40,354 bases of DNA from an uncultured Methanomicrobiales archaeon (GTDB lineage: Archaea > Halobacteriota > Methanomicrobia > Methanomicrobiales > Methanospirillaceae). Positions 8,918 to 15,909 of the stretch are shown piece by piece. Location: NCBI GenBank assembly GCA_903828975.1, contig CAIKOD010000181.1:1-40354 (forward strand), in the 5' to 3' direction. The notes beneath the pieces are model-generated. The model saw nothing but the letters and a program-made list of their open reading frames with translations. It ran no database searches and was not told the origin of the DNA. The first letter of the stretch is position 1. The number at the start of each line of letters is the position of its first letter. The translations under genes were made by a program, and so were the position numbers.

Positions 8918-10075
8918 ATGAGATTCAAGCGAACTTCAATACTTATCCTAGTAATCATCCTGTGTATCTTTTACAGCTGTTTTGCTGCGGCATCCCCGCA
9001 AACAATGGGTGAACGGGTGGGCCCCGGGCATGACCTGGTAAAAAAGCCTTCACTGGAAGGACCAACGGGCCTGAAAGGGAACCTGGTCAGTAACGGTGTA
9101 ACTAACAAGTTCGTCAGTGCGGGAACGGATAATGGATTCAAAGCCAGGTATGATGTCCCATATCGAAATGCTTCTGCAACCGGCTGGGGATATGCGACGT
9201 CAGGTACCCGGCCATGGCCTTCGTCCCAGGTAATTTCCTTATCCCTTGGTGGGACAGAAATTATCCAGGGGACTGGGACGGTCAGGTGTATTGATAGTGA
9301 AGGCGGCATTTACGGGATCATTTCTGGTGACGGTACTTATTATATCCCATCAAATCTCCCAAAACAATATGCAAAAGACGGGCTCAATGTTAAATTCAAA
9401 GCCTATAAAATGCCTATTAATCCAGCCGTTCGTATGAGGGGCAGCCCGATACGGATCATCTCCATCTCCCTGGATCAAACGAAATCCGGATTAATTCAAG
9501 CCACCGGAACGGTGACATGGGTCCCGCTTGAAGGAGGTTTTTATGGAATCATCTCTGATGACGGCACACAATATGACCCCCTCAACCTCCCGAAAGAATA
9601 TGCACAGGACGGGTTCCGGATTGGGTTTACGGCTATAGAAGAGCAGAATATGGCCAGCATTCACATGTGGGGCACGATTATAACCATCACAGGCACTACA
9701 CCAATCAGTCAGGACGGGACCTATAAAAAGGGTGTACTTGTTGATTACAAACGCACCGGTGGTTTTGCAGGGTTTGACGATCACCTGACGGTATATGAAA
9801 ATGGGGCCGCTGTCGTTACGACAAAAAACGGAGGGTACCGCTCTACACTATCCTCAAAAGAGTTGAATAATCTTATAGCACTTTTCGAGTCATCGGGATT
9901 TAAATCGGTCAATCAAATAGACCTCCCGATGATCAAGGTCAGTGGCAACGACTTCTTCTTTTATTCCATTGAATTCAGGGGCCATAAGATTGAAGCAATT
10001 GAATACGCCTTCCCAGACACACTTGATCCCGTAATCCAAGGTCTCAATAACCTCGTGTTTCAGGGTACGGGGTAA
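8918..10075 (+). CDS. Secreted protein with two tandem ~75-residue repeats and an emfourin-like C-terminal domain
   Basis: A 385-residue exported protein with a clear signal peptide (residues 1-26, hydrophobic ILILVIILCIF). Residues about 103-180 and 180-258 are tandem repeats, each containing IISISL-type, ATGTV, EGG-YGIIS-DGT-Y-P-NLPK-YA-DG and -F-A motifs. The C-terminal part starts with DYKRTGGFAGFDDHLTVYENG, reminiscent of the emfourin/protealysin-inhibitor-like fold found in many exported proteins. ATG 8918 has a GGAG site seven bases upstream and a TATA-like stretch near 8866-8881. Function unknown; cell-surface or protease-inhibitor roles are only suggestions. Confidence 0.7.
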   Translation: MRFKRTSILILVIILCIFYSCFAAASPQTMGERVGPGHDLVKKPSLEGPTGLKGNLVSNGVTNKFVSAGTDNGFKARYDVPYRNASATGWGYATSGTRPWPSSQVISLSLGGTEIIQGTGTVRCIDSEGGIYGIISGDGTYYIPSNLPKQYAKDGLNVKFKAYKMPINPAVRMRGSPIRIISISLDQTKSGLIQATGTVTWVPLEGGFYGIISDDGTQYDPLNLPKEYAQDGFRIGFTAIEEQNMASIHMWGTIITITGTTPISQDGTYKKGVLVDYKRTGGFAGFDDHLTVYENGAAVVTTKNGGYRSTLSSKELNNLIALFESSGFKSVNQIDLPMIKVSGNDFFFYSIEFRGHKIEAIEYAFPDTLDPVIQGLNNLVFQGTG

Positions 10076-10102
10076 CCAGGACCAATTTTTTCAAAGTTAT
10101 CA

Positions 10103-10140
10103 GCCCTGGATGTGGTCAGCACAGACCAGGGCATATTTTT
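10103..10140 (+). terminator. Hairpin plus oligo-T terminator
   Basis: GCCCTGG (10103-10109) pairs with CCAGGGC (10126-10132), followed by ATATTTTTTT. It ends the secreted-protein transcript. The rest of the gap to 10355 shows no gene. Confidence 0.65.
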
Positions 10141-10355
10141 TCCGCTTCATATCACCGAGACCAAATCGTTGTGGCAGGGCCAGAACCAGATTAACGCGGA
10201 GGGCTGGATGAGTATCCGGTTTTACTGCAGATGCGGTCTCTCTGCCCGTTTGTAATCAGGGATCACGATCCACAAGGCCATGGAAGCTGCACATCAATTA
10301 GTCCAGACACAATTTAAACGGTGAAATTATTTTTTAAAAAAAATAATTGGATCAA

Positions 10356-10371
10356 AATAACAATTGTGAAC
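10356..10371 (+). promoter_or_regulatory. Operator-like palindrome before the desulfurase-cysK operon
   Basis: AATAACAATTGTGAAC matches the near-perfect palindrome ATTCACAATTGTGAAT found before the HTH regulator and tRNA-Cys; its right half and centre are identical over ACAATTGTGAA. It lies 70 bp before the ATG and just downstream of an A/T-rich stretch (10329-10347) that probably holds the TATA box, so a bound protein would block initiation. Confidence 0.6.
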
Positions 10372-10440
10372 ATTTTTAACTACGGCGATTCTTATGAGTA
10401 ATGCATATCATGGGGGCAATTTTTCTCCAGGTGACAATAT

Positions 10441-11607
10441 ATGTATGATCTTCAAAAATTACGCCATGAATTTCCGATACTCTCAAAGTGCGTCTATCTC
10501 GACAGCGCCTCGACAAGCCAGACCCCCAAATGTTCTGTCGATGCCATGTGTGAATATTTCTTCGAATACGCAGCGAATCACGGAAGAGGCGCCCATCACC
10601 TCGCCCGGAAGACCACGGAGAAGTACGAAGAGACCAGGACACGGTTAGGAAATTTTCTAAAGGTCTCCCCGGATCACATTATTTTCACAAAAAATACGAC
10701 GGACGCAGTAAATACGGTTGCAAACGGGCTTACATGGAAACGAGGTGACGAAATAATTACCACCTGGCTGGAACACCATTCGAATCTTCTTCCGTGGATG
10801 AACCTTAAGAAAAAGGGTGTCCGTGTTACTTTCGTCCAGCATGAGAATGGATATCTCAATCCCCAGAACATCCAGGAGGCTATCTGCTCTAAGACGAGAT
10901 TGGTTGCTGTCACCCATATGCCCAATATTCTCGGGACAGTCCAGCCGGTAGGGGCTATCGGCCGCATCGCCCACGATGCCGGGGTTCCGGTCATAGTAGA
11001 TGGAGCACAGTCTGTGGGGCATTTCCCGGTTGATGTTACCTACATCGATTACCTCGCAATTCCCGGGCATAAAGGACTTCTCGGACCTCAGGGGACGGGG
11101 GCACTCTATATGAAAGATCCAGAGTCCCTGAATTGTTCGATCTTCGGGGGTGGGATGGTGGTATCGGTATCCCATAAGACTGTAAAATTACTACCTCCTC
11201 CTGCAAAATTTGAACCCGGGACACCCAATATCCCCGGGGTTATCGGTCTCGGGCCAGCAATCGACCTCGTCAGTTCACTCGGTGTCAGGAATATCCATGC
11301 ACATGAAAAGCAGCTCGGCTCCCGGATGTACGAAGGACTCGTGAAGATACCAGGTGTAAGTGTCTACAGCCCGAACGGGACTGGTGTCGTTTCCTTCAAT
11401 GTCGCAGGGGAGAATCCCAATGAATTTTCCCGTAAGCTTGACGATTACAAGAAGATCTGCGTGAGAAGTGGCATGCACTGCGCAGAACCACTTGCAAGCA
11501 GTTATCATTGCGAAGGCACAATCCGGGCCTCCGTTGGTTGTTATACCACGAACGATGAGGTCGATGCCCTGATTGAGAGTGTCCGGTATCTGACCGGAAA
11601 CATGTAG
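10441..11607 (+). CDS. Cysteine desulfurase-like class V aminotransferase (SufS/Csd type)
   Basis: A 388-residue PLP enzyme. Residues 17-24 (CVYLDSAS) open the fold, EHHSN (about 111-115) is the cofactor-contact block, DGAQSVGH (187-194) holds the PLP Asp, Lys211 in PGHKGLLGPQGTG is the Schiff-base lysine, and Cys347 in RSGMHCAEP is the persulfide-forming Cys position of SufS-type enzymes. It would take sulfur from cysteine for Fe-S or thio-cofactor synthesis. The start has a GGTGA site six bases upstream. Only seven bases separate it from cysteine synthase, so the two are one operon, apparently under the palindrome at 10356. A role as a cysteine or selenocysteine lyase cannot be excluded. 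Confidence 0.85.
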   Translation: MYDLQKLRHEFPILSKCVYLDSASTSQTPKCSVDAMCEYFFEYAANHGRGAHHLARKTTEKYEETRTRLGNFLKVSPDHIIFTKNTTDAVNTVANGLTWKRGDEIITTWLEHHSNLLPWMNLKKKGVRVTFVQHENGYLNPQNIQEAICSKTRLVAVTHMPNILGTVQPVGAIGRIAHDAGVPVIVDGAQSVGHFPVDVTYIDYLAIPGHKGLLGPQGTGALYMKDPESLNCSIFGGGMVVSVSHKTVKLLPPPAKFEPGTPNIPGVIGLGPAIDLVSSLGVRNIHAHEKQLGSRMYEGLVKIPGVSVYSPNGTGVVSFNVAGENPNEFSRKLDDYKKICVRSGMHCAEPLASSYHCEGTIRASVGCYTTNDEVDALIESVRYLTGNM

Positions 11608-11614
11608 GTCTCCC

Positions 11615-12544
11615 GTGATCCCTGTGAATCCAACGCGAACGGTTCTCGATGCCATTGGGAATACCCCGCTCATCGAGATCAGGAACCTCAATCCCTATCC
11701 GGCGATTCGTATCTTTGCAAAGTTTGAAGGCTGCAACCCCGGGGGATCAATCAAGGATCGTATAGCCCTTTACATGATCCTGGCCGCGGAACGATCCGGG
11801 GAACTCACGCACGATAAGATCATTATGGAACCGACCTCCGGGAATACCGGTATAGCGCTCGCCATGATTGGAGCTGCGAAAGGCTACCAGGTAATGCTGG
11901 TGATGCCGGGTTGTGTAAGTGTCGAACGAAGACGAATTATCGAGGCGTTCGGTGCTGAAGTAGTGATGACTCCGGCAGAAGAGGGAACTGATGGAGCGAT
12001 TCGGCGTGCATGGAGATTTGTAGAGGAGAACCCGGATAAATATTATATGCCTGATCAGTTCTCAAATCCTGCGAATATCCAGGCCCATTATGAGACCACG
12101 GGTCCTGAAATATATCATGAACTGGATGGGAAAATCGATTGTTTTGTTGCAGGCATGGGGACCACCGGGACTCTGATGGGGGTAGGGAAGTACTTAAAGG
12201 AAATGAACCAGGGGATACGCATCATCGGAGTAGAACCGGAACTGGGACATGCGATCCAAGGATTGAAAAACATGGAGGAAGCAATAGTTCCTGATATTTA
12301 CAAGGCAAATTTCCTCGATCAAAAGATACGGATCGGGGACGAGGAAGCGTATGTAATGGCACGGAAGATTGCGACACGCGAAGGGATTTTCACGGGGATG
12401 TCGAGCGGTGCGGCACTGGCAGGCGTGCTTAAAGTCGCAGAGTCGCTCGGGTCAGGAACCATTGTCACCATATTTCCGGACAGGGGGGACCGCTATCTCA
12501 GTACTACGCTTTTCCGTTCCATTTGCAGCGATTGTAACCCTTAG
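11615..12544 (+). CDS. cysK: Cysteine synthase family PLP enzyme
   Basis: A 309-residue fold-type II PLP enzyme. Lys47 in NPGGSIKDR is the Schiff-base lysine, PTSGNTGIA (about 73-81) binds substrate/cofactor, and GMGTTGTLMG holds the phosphate-binding loop. It would join sulfide to an activated serine (O-acetyl- or O-phosphoserine) to make cysteine; the NP-GGSIKDR form resembles CysM/CBS-type enzymes, so O-phosphoserine is a realistic donor in a methanogen. The C-terminus ends in a CSDC motif. The start is GTG 11615, seven bases after the desulfurase stop. The organism thus has a free-cysteine route as well as the tRNA-dependent one. Confidence 0.88.
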   Translation: MIPVNPTRTVLDAIGNTPLIEIRNLNPYPAIRIFAKFEGCNPGGSIKDRIALYMILAAERSGELTHDKIIMEPTSGNTGIALAMIGAAKGYQVMLVMPGCVSVERRRIIEAFGAEVVMTPAEEGTDGAIRRAWRFVEENPDKYYMPDQFSNPANIQAHYETTGPEIYHELDGKIDCFVAGMGTTGTLMGVGKYLKEMNQGIRIIGVEPELGHAIQGLKNMEEAIVPDIYKANFLDQKIRIGDEEAYVMARKIATREGIFTGMSSGAALAGVLKVAESLGSGTIVTIFPDRGDRYLSTTLFRSICSDCNP

Positions 12545-12738
12545 GTAGCGGATTAATATTCGTATGTAAATCCGGGGATACGGGGAAGCAACCGGGGATA
12601 TTCTTCCCTTGTTTCCAAACAGGTTAGTCTGAAAGTGCCTGCCCAAATCAAGATCGCTGCTTCTTGTACTCTTTTTAATTCATTTCCCTGCCAGGATGAG
12701 ACTTTTTGTTTTCCAGGTCGAGGGATATTGATACAATA

Positions 12739-13047
12739 TTAATAGTATGCTTGTATACCCGGGACCCAGTTCGCAAGCATCGTGGTGAACAATTCATGGG
12801 ACTCTTCCAGATGCTCTTCATGGTACCTGACATAAAGGGTCTGATCGCCTACCATACCCTTGATGCTGAAATAGTCCTGCTTGGAGAATGAGAAGAAGGG
12901 CTGTTTCAGGTTATCCAGGATCTTTACCGTGCCAAACTCCCCGAAATATGTAATGAGATCCCTAGTGACCTCTGCGTCTACTGAGTATTCTTTCAGCACG
13001 GTCCCGTCAACACACCGTTTGAATTTATTGGTTTTGAGGATCTGCAT
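12739..13047 (-). CDS. Small conserved-looking protein after a cysteine desulfurase, function unknown
   Basis: A 102-residue protein I do not recognise. It is soluble, with no signal peptide or transmembrane segment, mixed alpha/beta in appearance, and has one Cys (residue 12, KRCVDG). It contains an aromatic-rich middle (QPFFSFSKQDYFSIKGM) and a charged helix (RYHEEHLEESHELF). It begins 18 bases after the stop of the class V aminotransferase on the same strand, so co-transcription is likely. The placement suggests a sulfur-transfer partner or specificity factor of that enzyme; this is inference from position only. Confidence 0.7.
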   Translation of the reverse strand: MQILKTNKFKRCVDGTVLKEYSVDAEVTRDLITYFGEFGTVKILDNLKQPFFSFSKQDYFSIKGMVGDQTLYVRYHEEHLEESHELFTTMLANWVPGIQAYY

Positions 13048-13065
13048 GATTTCACCAATTAATTA

Positions 13066-14205
13066 TCAGATGGTAGCAGCAATTTCTTCAACTGCAGCTA
13101 CAGTCGCCTCACATTCTTCGATCGTATTCATGCATGAAAGGCTTATCCGGACTCCCCCCGAGGCATTGATCCGCTCGTGAATCAGCGGGGAACAATGGAG
13201 ACCGGTCCGGACCACGATCCGGTATGCTTTCCAGAGGATAAACCCGATATCTTCACTTTCCATGCCTTTAACCGTGAACGTAAGCACCGGTATATCAGGA
13301 GACGAATTGTATAACCTGACCCCGTCGATCTCCCCGAGCGCCTTAACAAGGTACGAGGTCATAGTGCGGGAGTGCGAAAGGATTGTGTCAACCCCTCTCC
13401 TTTCTACAAACCCTGTCCCGGCATCGAGAGCGGCTATCCCCGGATAGTTTGGTGTCCCTGGCTCGAATTTCAGGGGCAACTCTTCTGGCTGGTACTGACT
13501 AGCCGAGTCGACCCCGGTACCCCCCTGCCGGATTGGATCAACCTGTTCCGGGCTCCTGATGTAGAAACCCCCCGTTCCCGGCAGGCCGAACAATGATTTA
13601 TGGCCGGTGAATACGAACGCGTCAACCGGGAGTTTCCCGGGCTTTGCCGGGTATTGTCCGGCGGTCTGGGCACCGTCCACCAGGAAAAATACTCCTGATG
13701 ATCTCACCAGGTTTCCAATGGGTTCAATGTCCTGCACAGAACCAAGCACATTCGAACCATGCCCTATTACCACCAGTGCGGTGTCATCCGTCATTATTTC
13801 CCCGATCTCTTCCGGTTTCACGTGAGGGTCGGTTGTCCGGATAATAGAGAGCGAACACTTCCCCTCCCGCTCAAGCGTCCGGAGCGGCCGTAGTACAGAG
13901 TTATGTTCAAGATCCGTGGTGATCGCATGGAATGGCTTGCCGTAACGTTTCGCAAAGCCATGGATCAGCAGGTTCAACGAGTCTGTCGCGCTCGATGTGA
14001 AGATAATATGTTCCGGGCTGGAGACCCCGAAGAAATCTGCAACAGTCTGCCGGGTTGTTCCGATGTAATCCGGTGCATCCTTGACCGTCGTGCGGCCATG
14101 TTCATAGAAAGGAGAGGAGAACACATCAGCTGCAGCTTTCAGGACCTCGGGGGGTTTGGGCCAGGTTGTCGCGGCGTTGTTCAGATAGATTAATGGTTCA
14201 GTCAC
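13066..14205 (-). CDS. Cysteine desulfurase family protein (second class V aminotransferase)
   Basis: A 379-residue PLP enzyme of the cysteine desulfurase family, of the YLNNAATTWPKPPEV subtype (residues 7-21). LEHNS (99-103), DGAQTAGQ (177-184), Lys203 in FTGHKSLFGLPGTGG and Cys338 in RTGLHCSPL are the expected cofactor, Schiff-base and persulfide positions. It is only distantly similar to the enzyme at 10441, and has a longer KAYRIVVRTG loop. GTG 14205 is chosen because the family starts here and a GGTG site precedes it; the frame is open to 14250. It is followed by the unknown 102-residue protein. Likely a dedicated sulfur donor; the acceptor is unknown. Confidence 0.85.
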   Translation of the reverse strand: MTEPLIYLNNAATTWPKPPEVLKAAADVFSSPFYEHGRTTVKDAPDYIGTTRQTVADFFGVSSPEHIIFTSSATDSLNLLIHGFAKRYGKPFHAITTDLEHNSVLRPLRTLEREGKCSLSIIRTTDPHVKPEEIGEIMTDDTALVVIGHGSNVLGSVQDIEPIGNLVRSSGVFFLVDGAQTAGQYPAKPGKLPVDAFVFTGHKSLFGLPGTGGFYIRSPEQVDPIRQGGTGVDSASQYQPEELPLKFEPGTPNYPGIAALDAGTGFVERRGVDTILSHSRTMTSYLVKALGEIDGVRLYNSSPDIPVLTFTVKGMESEDIGFILWKAYRIVVRTGLHCSPLIHERINASGGVRISLSCMNTIEECEATVAAVEEIAATI

Positions 14206-14365
14206 GGGAGCACCGGAATACAATTCCTGATTTTTTGAGTAACCCAACAATTTGCTAATTGCCGGAATCTCTTAGGATCCCGGCATTTTAACAATAAAAT
14301 TTGCATTCTCTTCCTGAGTATGGTGGATTGGGTTGAAGAGGTCATGTCCGGGTATTCATGTGTAT

Positions 14366-15163
14366 TCATAATACCTCGTCCATACTTCCACTCCGGTAGC
14401 CGGCAAGGTCGAGCGTCACATAGTCTATTCCGATTCCCCTGAAGGACTGAATTATCTCTTCACGAATGATCAGGAGTTTTTCAAAATCTGCAGCAGGGAC
14501 CTCGATCCTGGCAACCCCGCCATGCAGCCGGACTCTTATCTGTATAAAACCCTTCCCGACAAGAAACGCTTCAGCCTCCTCAATCATCATGAGTTTTTTT
14601 GCAGTAATCTTATCCCCATATGGGAACCGGGATGCAAGACACGCGGCTGATGGTTTATTCCAGACCCGAAGTCCGTAATCATGTGCAACCTGCCTGATAT
14701 CTTCCTTGGTGATACCTGTCATGATGAAGGGATGGATTATACCCTCTTCGGTAGCAGCGGTAAGACCTGGCCGGTATTCTCCCATATCCGAAACATTGAT
14801 CCCGTCAGCGATACATGCAAGGCCATAGTTCATTGCAGCTTCCTTCAGGTACCTGGCCGAGATTTTTTTACAGAGGTAGCAGCGGTCAGTCGGATTTTTG
14901 CGGAGGTTTTCGTGTTCCATGTGCGGGACTTCAACAATATCGAGCAGTAATCCAAGGTCTTCTGCAATCTGTTTCGCCTCTGCCAGCGCTAATCTCGGCA
15001 CCAGCGGGCTGTCAAGAAGAATGGCACGGCTCCGGTCCCCCAGCACATCGCGGGCAAGTACTGCGAGGAGGGTGCTGTCAACACCACCTGAAAAAGAGAC
15101 AAGCATCGACCCGCATCCGGCGATGATATTTTCAAGGGCTTTTTTCTTATGTGCAATGGGCAT
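14366..15163 (-). CDS. larE: LarE-family ATP-dependent sulfurtransferase (PP-loop)
   Basis: A 265-residue PP-loop protein with SFSGGVDST (residues 23-31), the LarE-type NPTDRCYLCKK block (Cys95, Cys98) and SAACLASRFPYG (Cys175). Lactobacillus LarE gives up its own single Cys sulfur to make the nickel-pincer nucleotide, whereas three-Cys members carry a [4Fe-4S] cluster at CxxC plus a third Cys and can act catalytically. The pattern here is the three-Cys one. It lies 61 bp after the Cys-rich HTH gene and may be co-transcribed with it. LarC is encoded at 36320-37549; I see no LarA or LarB, so the thio-product in this organism is open. Confidence 0.85.
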   Translation of the reverse strand: MPIAHKKKALENIIAGCGSMLVSFSGGVDSTLLAVLARDVLGDRSRAILLDSPLVPRLALAEAKQIAEDLGLLLDIVEVPHMEHENLRKNPTDRCYLCKKISARYLKEAAMNYGLACIADGINVSDMGEYRPGLTAATEEGIIHPFIMTGITKEDIRQVAHDYGLRVWNKPSAACLASRFPYGDKITAKKLMMIEEAEAFLVGKGFIQIRVRLHGGVARIEVPAADFEKLLIIREEIIQSFRGIGIDYVTLDLAGYRSGSMDEVL

Positions 15164-15224
15164 TAATCACCAGGAATCAGGAAATTCGAATTTAAAACCA
15201 TAAATGATAATTTTCCGGTATCCA

Positions 15225-15566
15225 TCAGGTGCTGCACGGTCCAAGTCCGGTTTCCGCGCCACCACACTGGTTCTCCTCGCCTTCACGAAGTTGCTGGCAG
15301 ATTGTACAGATACGCTTGACGAGGTTCACATCTTTTTTATCCCTCAAATCCACTGCAAGCTGCTCAATAGACCGCTTGACATAGTTCTCAAACTCAATCC
15401 GGTACCCCCGTTTTCCGGAAAGGTACTGTGAGACAGCAGAGGGTGCGATCTCGAGCATCCGTGAGGCTTCAACCTGGGAGACCCCGCACTTCACAAGTTC
15501 AACAGCTATCGCAGCCCTTATTGCAGGAAGGATATCCCAAACTACTTTCTGACATGGAGCTTCCAT
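15225..15566 (-). CDS. Small HTH transcriptional regulator with Cys-rich C-terminus
   Basis: A 113-residue protein with an XRE/lambda-type helix-turn-helix: GVSQVEASRMLEIAPSAVSQYLSG at residues 28-51. A C-terminal Cys group follows (Cys87, Cys90, Cys101, Cys111: CxxC-x10-C-x9-C), plus Cys5 and Cys27 around the HTH. Four spaced Cys suggest a metal or Fe-S site able to sense sulfide, cysteine or redox state. ATG 15566 is chosen over the adjacent GTG. It is divergent from tRNA-Cys/SepCysS, and the perfect palindrome at 15613-15630 lies 47 bp before its start, fitting autoregulation. I propose it binds the ACAATTGT palindromes; this is inference. Confidence 0.78.
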   Translation of the reverse strand: MEAPCQKVVWDILPAIRAAIAVELVKCGVSQVEASRMLEIAPSAVSQYLSGKRGYRIEFENYVKRSIEQLAVDLRDKKDVNLVKRICTICQQLREGEENQCGGAETGLGPCST

Positions 15567-15612
15567 CACATCACAACCCTTATGTTATTCCAGTCGTGAC
15601 ATAATAACAACG

Positions 15613-15630
15613 CATTCACAATTGTGAATG
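15613..15630. promoter_or_regulatory. Perfect 18-bp palindrome before the HTH regulator gene
   Basis: CATTCACAATTGTGAATG is a perfect inverted repeat centred at 15621.5, in the 260-bp divergent gap between the regulator and tRNA-Cys. It has the same core as the palindromes at 15773, 15801 and 10356. Its position 47-64 bp upstream of the regulator start suits autoregulation. Confidence 0.7.
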
Positions 15631-15765
15631 TGCTTTTCAAGAAGAAAAACATTCGGTTCCTTTTATCCGTAAAATGTGCTGGACTGGATTGCTATCATCA
15701 ATAGGAACAAATTGTAATCACCAGTTCCTGGGATTTTTCTGTGAAAACTCGCCGAAAAGATAACC

Positions 15766-15773
15766 TATAAATA
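15766..15773 (+). promoter_or_regulatory. TATA box of the tRNA-Cys/SepCysS unit
   Basis: TATAAATA preceded by a purine-rich AAAAGATAACC BRE-like stretch. Transcription would start about 25 bases on, near 15795, giving a roughly 30-nt leader before the tRNA. The palindrome at 15773 begins at its last base. Confidence 0.65.
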
Positions 15774-15788
15774 TTCACAATTGTTATC
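15773..15788. promoter_or_regulatory. Operator-like palindrome, tRNA-Cys promoter, site 1
   Basis: ATTCACAATTGTTATC keeps one perfect half of the palindrome and the AACAATTGT core; its reverse complement, GATAACAATTGTGAAT, closely matches the site at 10356. It abuts the TATA box, so a bound regulator would compete with TBP/TFB or RNA polymerase. Confidence 0.65.
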
Positions 15789-15800
15789 TATTATGATAAG

Positions 15801-15816
15801 ATTCACAATTGTGAAT
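15801..15816. promoter_or_regulatory. Operator-like palindrome, tRNA-Cys promoter, site 2
   Basis: ATTCACAATTGTGAAT, a perfect 16-bp palindrome identical to the core of 15613-15630. Its centre is 28 bp from site 1, just downstream of the expected start point and nine bases before the tRNA. The roughly three-turn spacing would allow cooperative binding. Confidence 0.7.
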
Positions 15817-15825
15817 TTCAATCGT

Positions 15826-15897
15826 GCCAGAGTGGCGGAGTGGCTACGCGGCTGACTGCAGATCAGCTACAACCCGGTTCGAATCCGGGCTCTGGCT
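15826..15897 (+). tRNA. tRNA-Cys (anticodon GCA)
   Basis: A complete 72-nt cloverleaf: acceptor GCCAGAG/CTCTGGC, three-pair D stem GCG/CGC with a GG-containing loop, anticodon stem GCTGA/TCAGC around CTGCAGA (anticodon GCA), variable loop TACAA, T arm CCCGG-TTCGAAT-CCGGG, and discriminator U73, a Cys identity base. CCA is not encoded. It is the substrate for phosphoseryl-tRNA synthetase and then SepCysS, whose gene starts 12 nt downstream, so the two are probably one transcript. There is no intron. Confidence 0.95.
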
Positions 15898-15909
15898 TGT
15901 GGATTGACC

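Noticed and set aside
14251-14300. CAATTTGCTAATTG as a further operator
   Set aside because: It is a short palindrome with a different core and spacing from ATTCACAATTGTGAAT.
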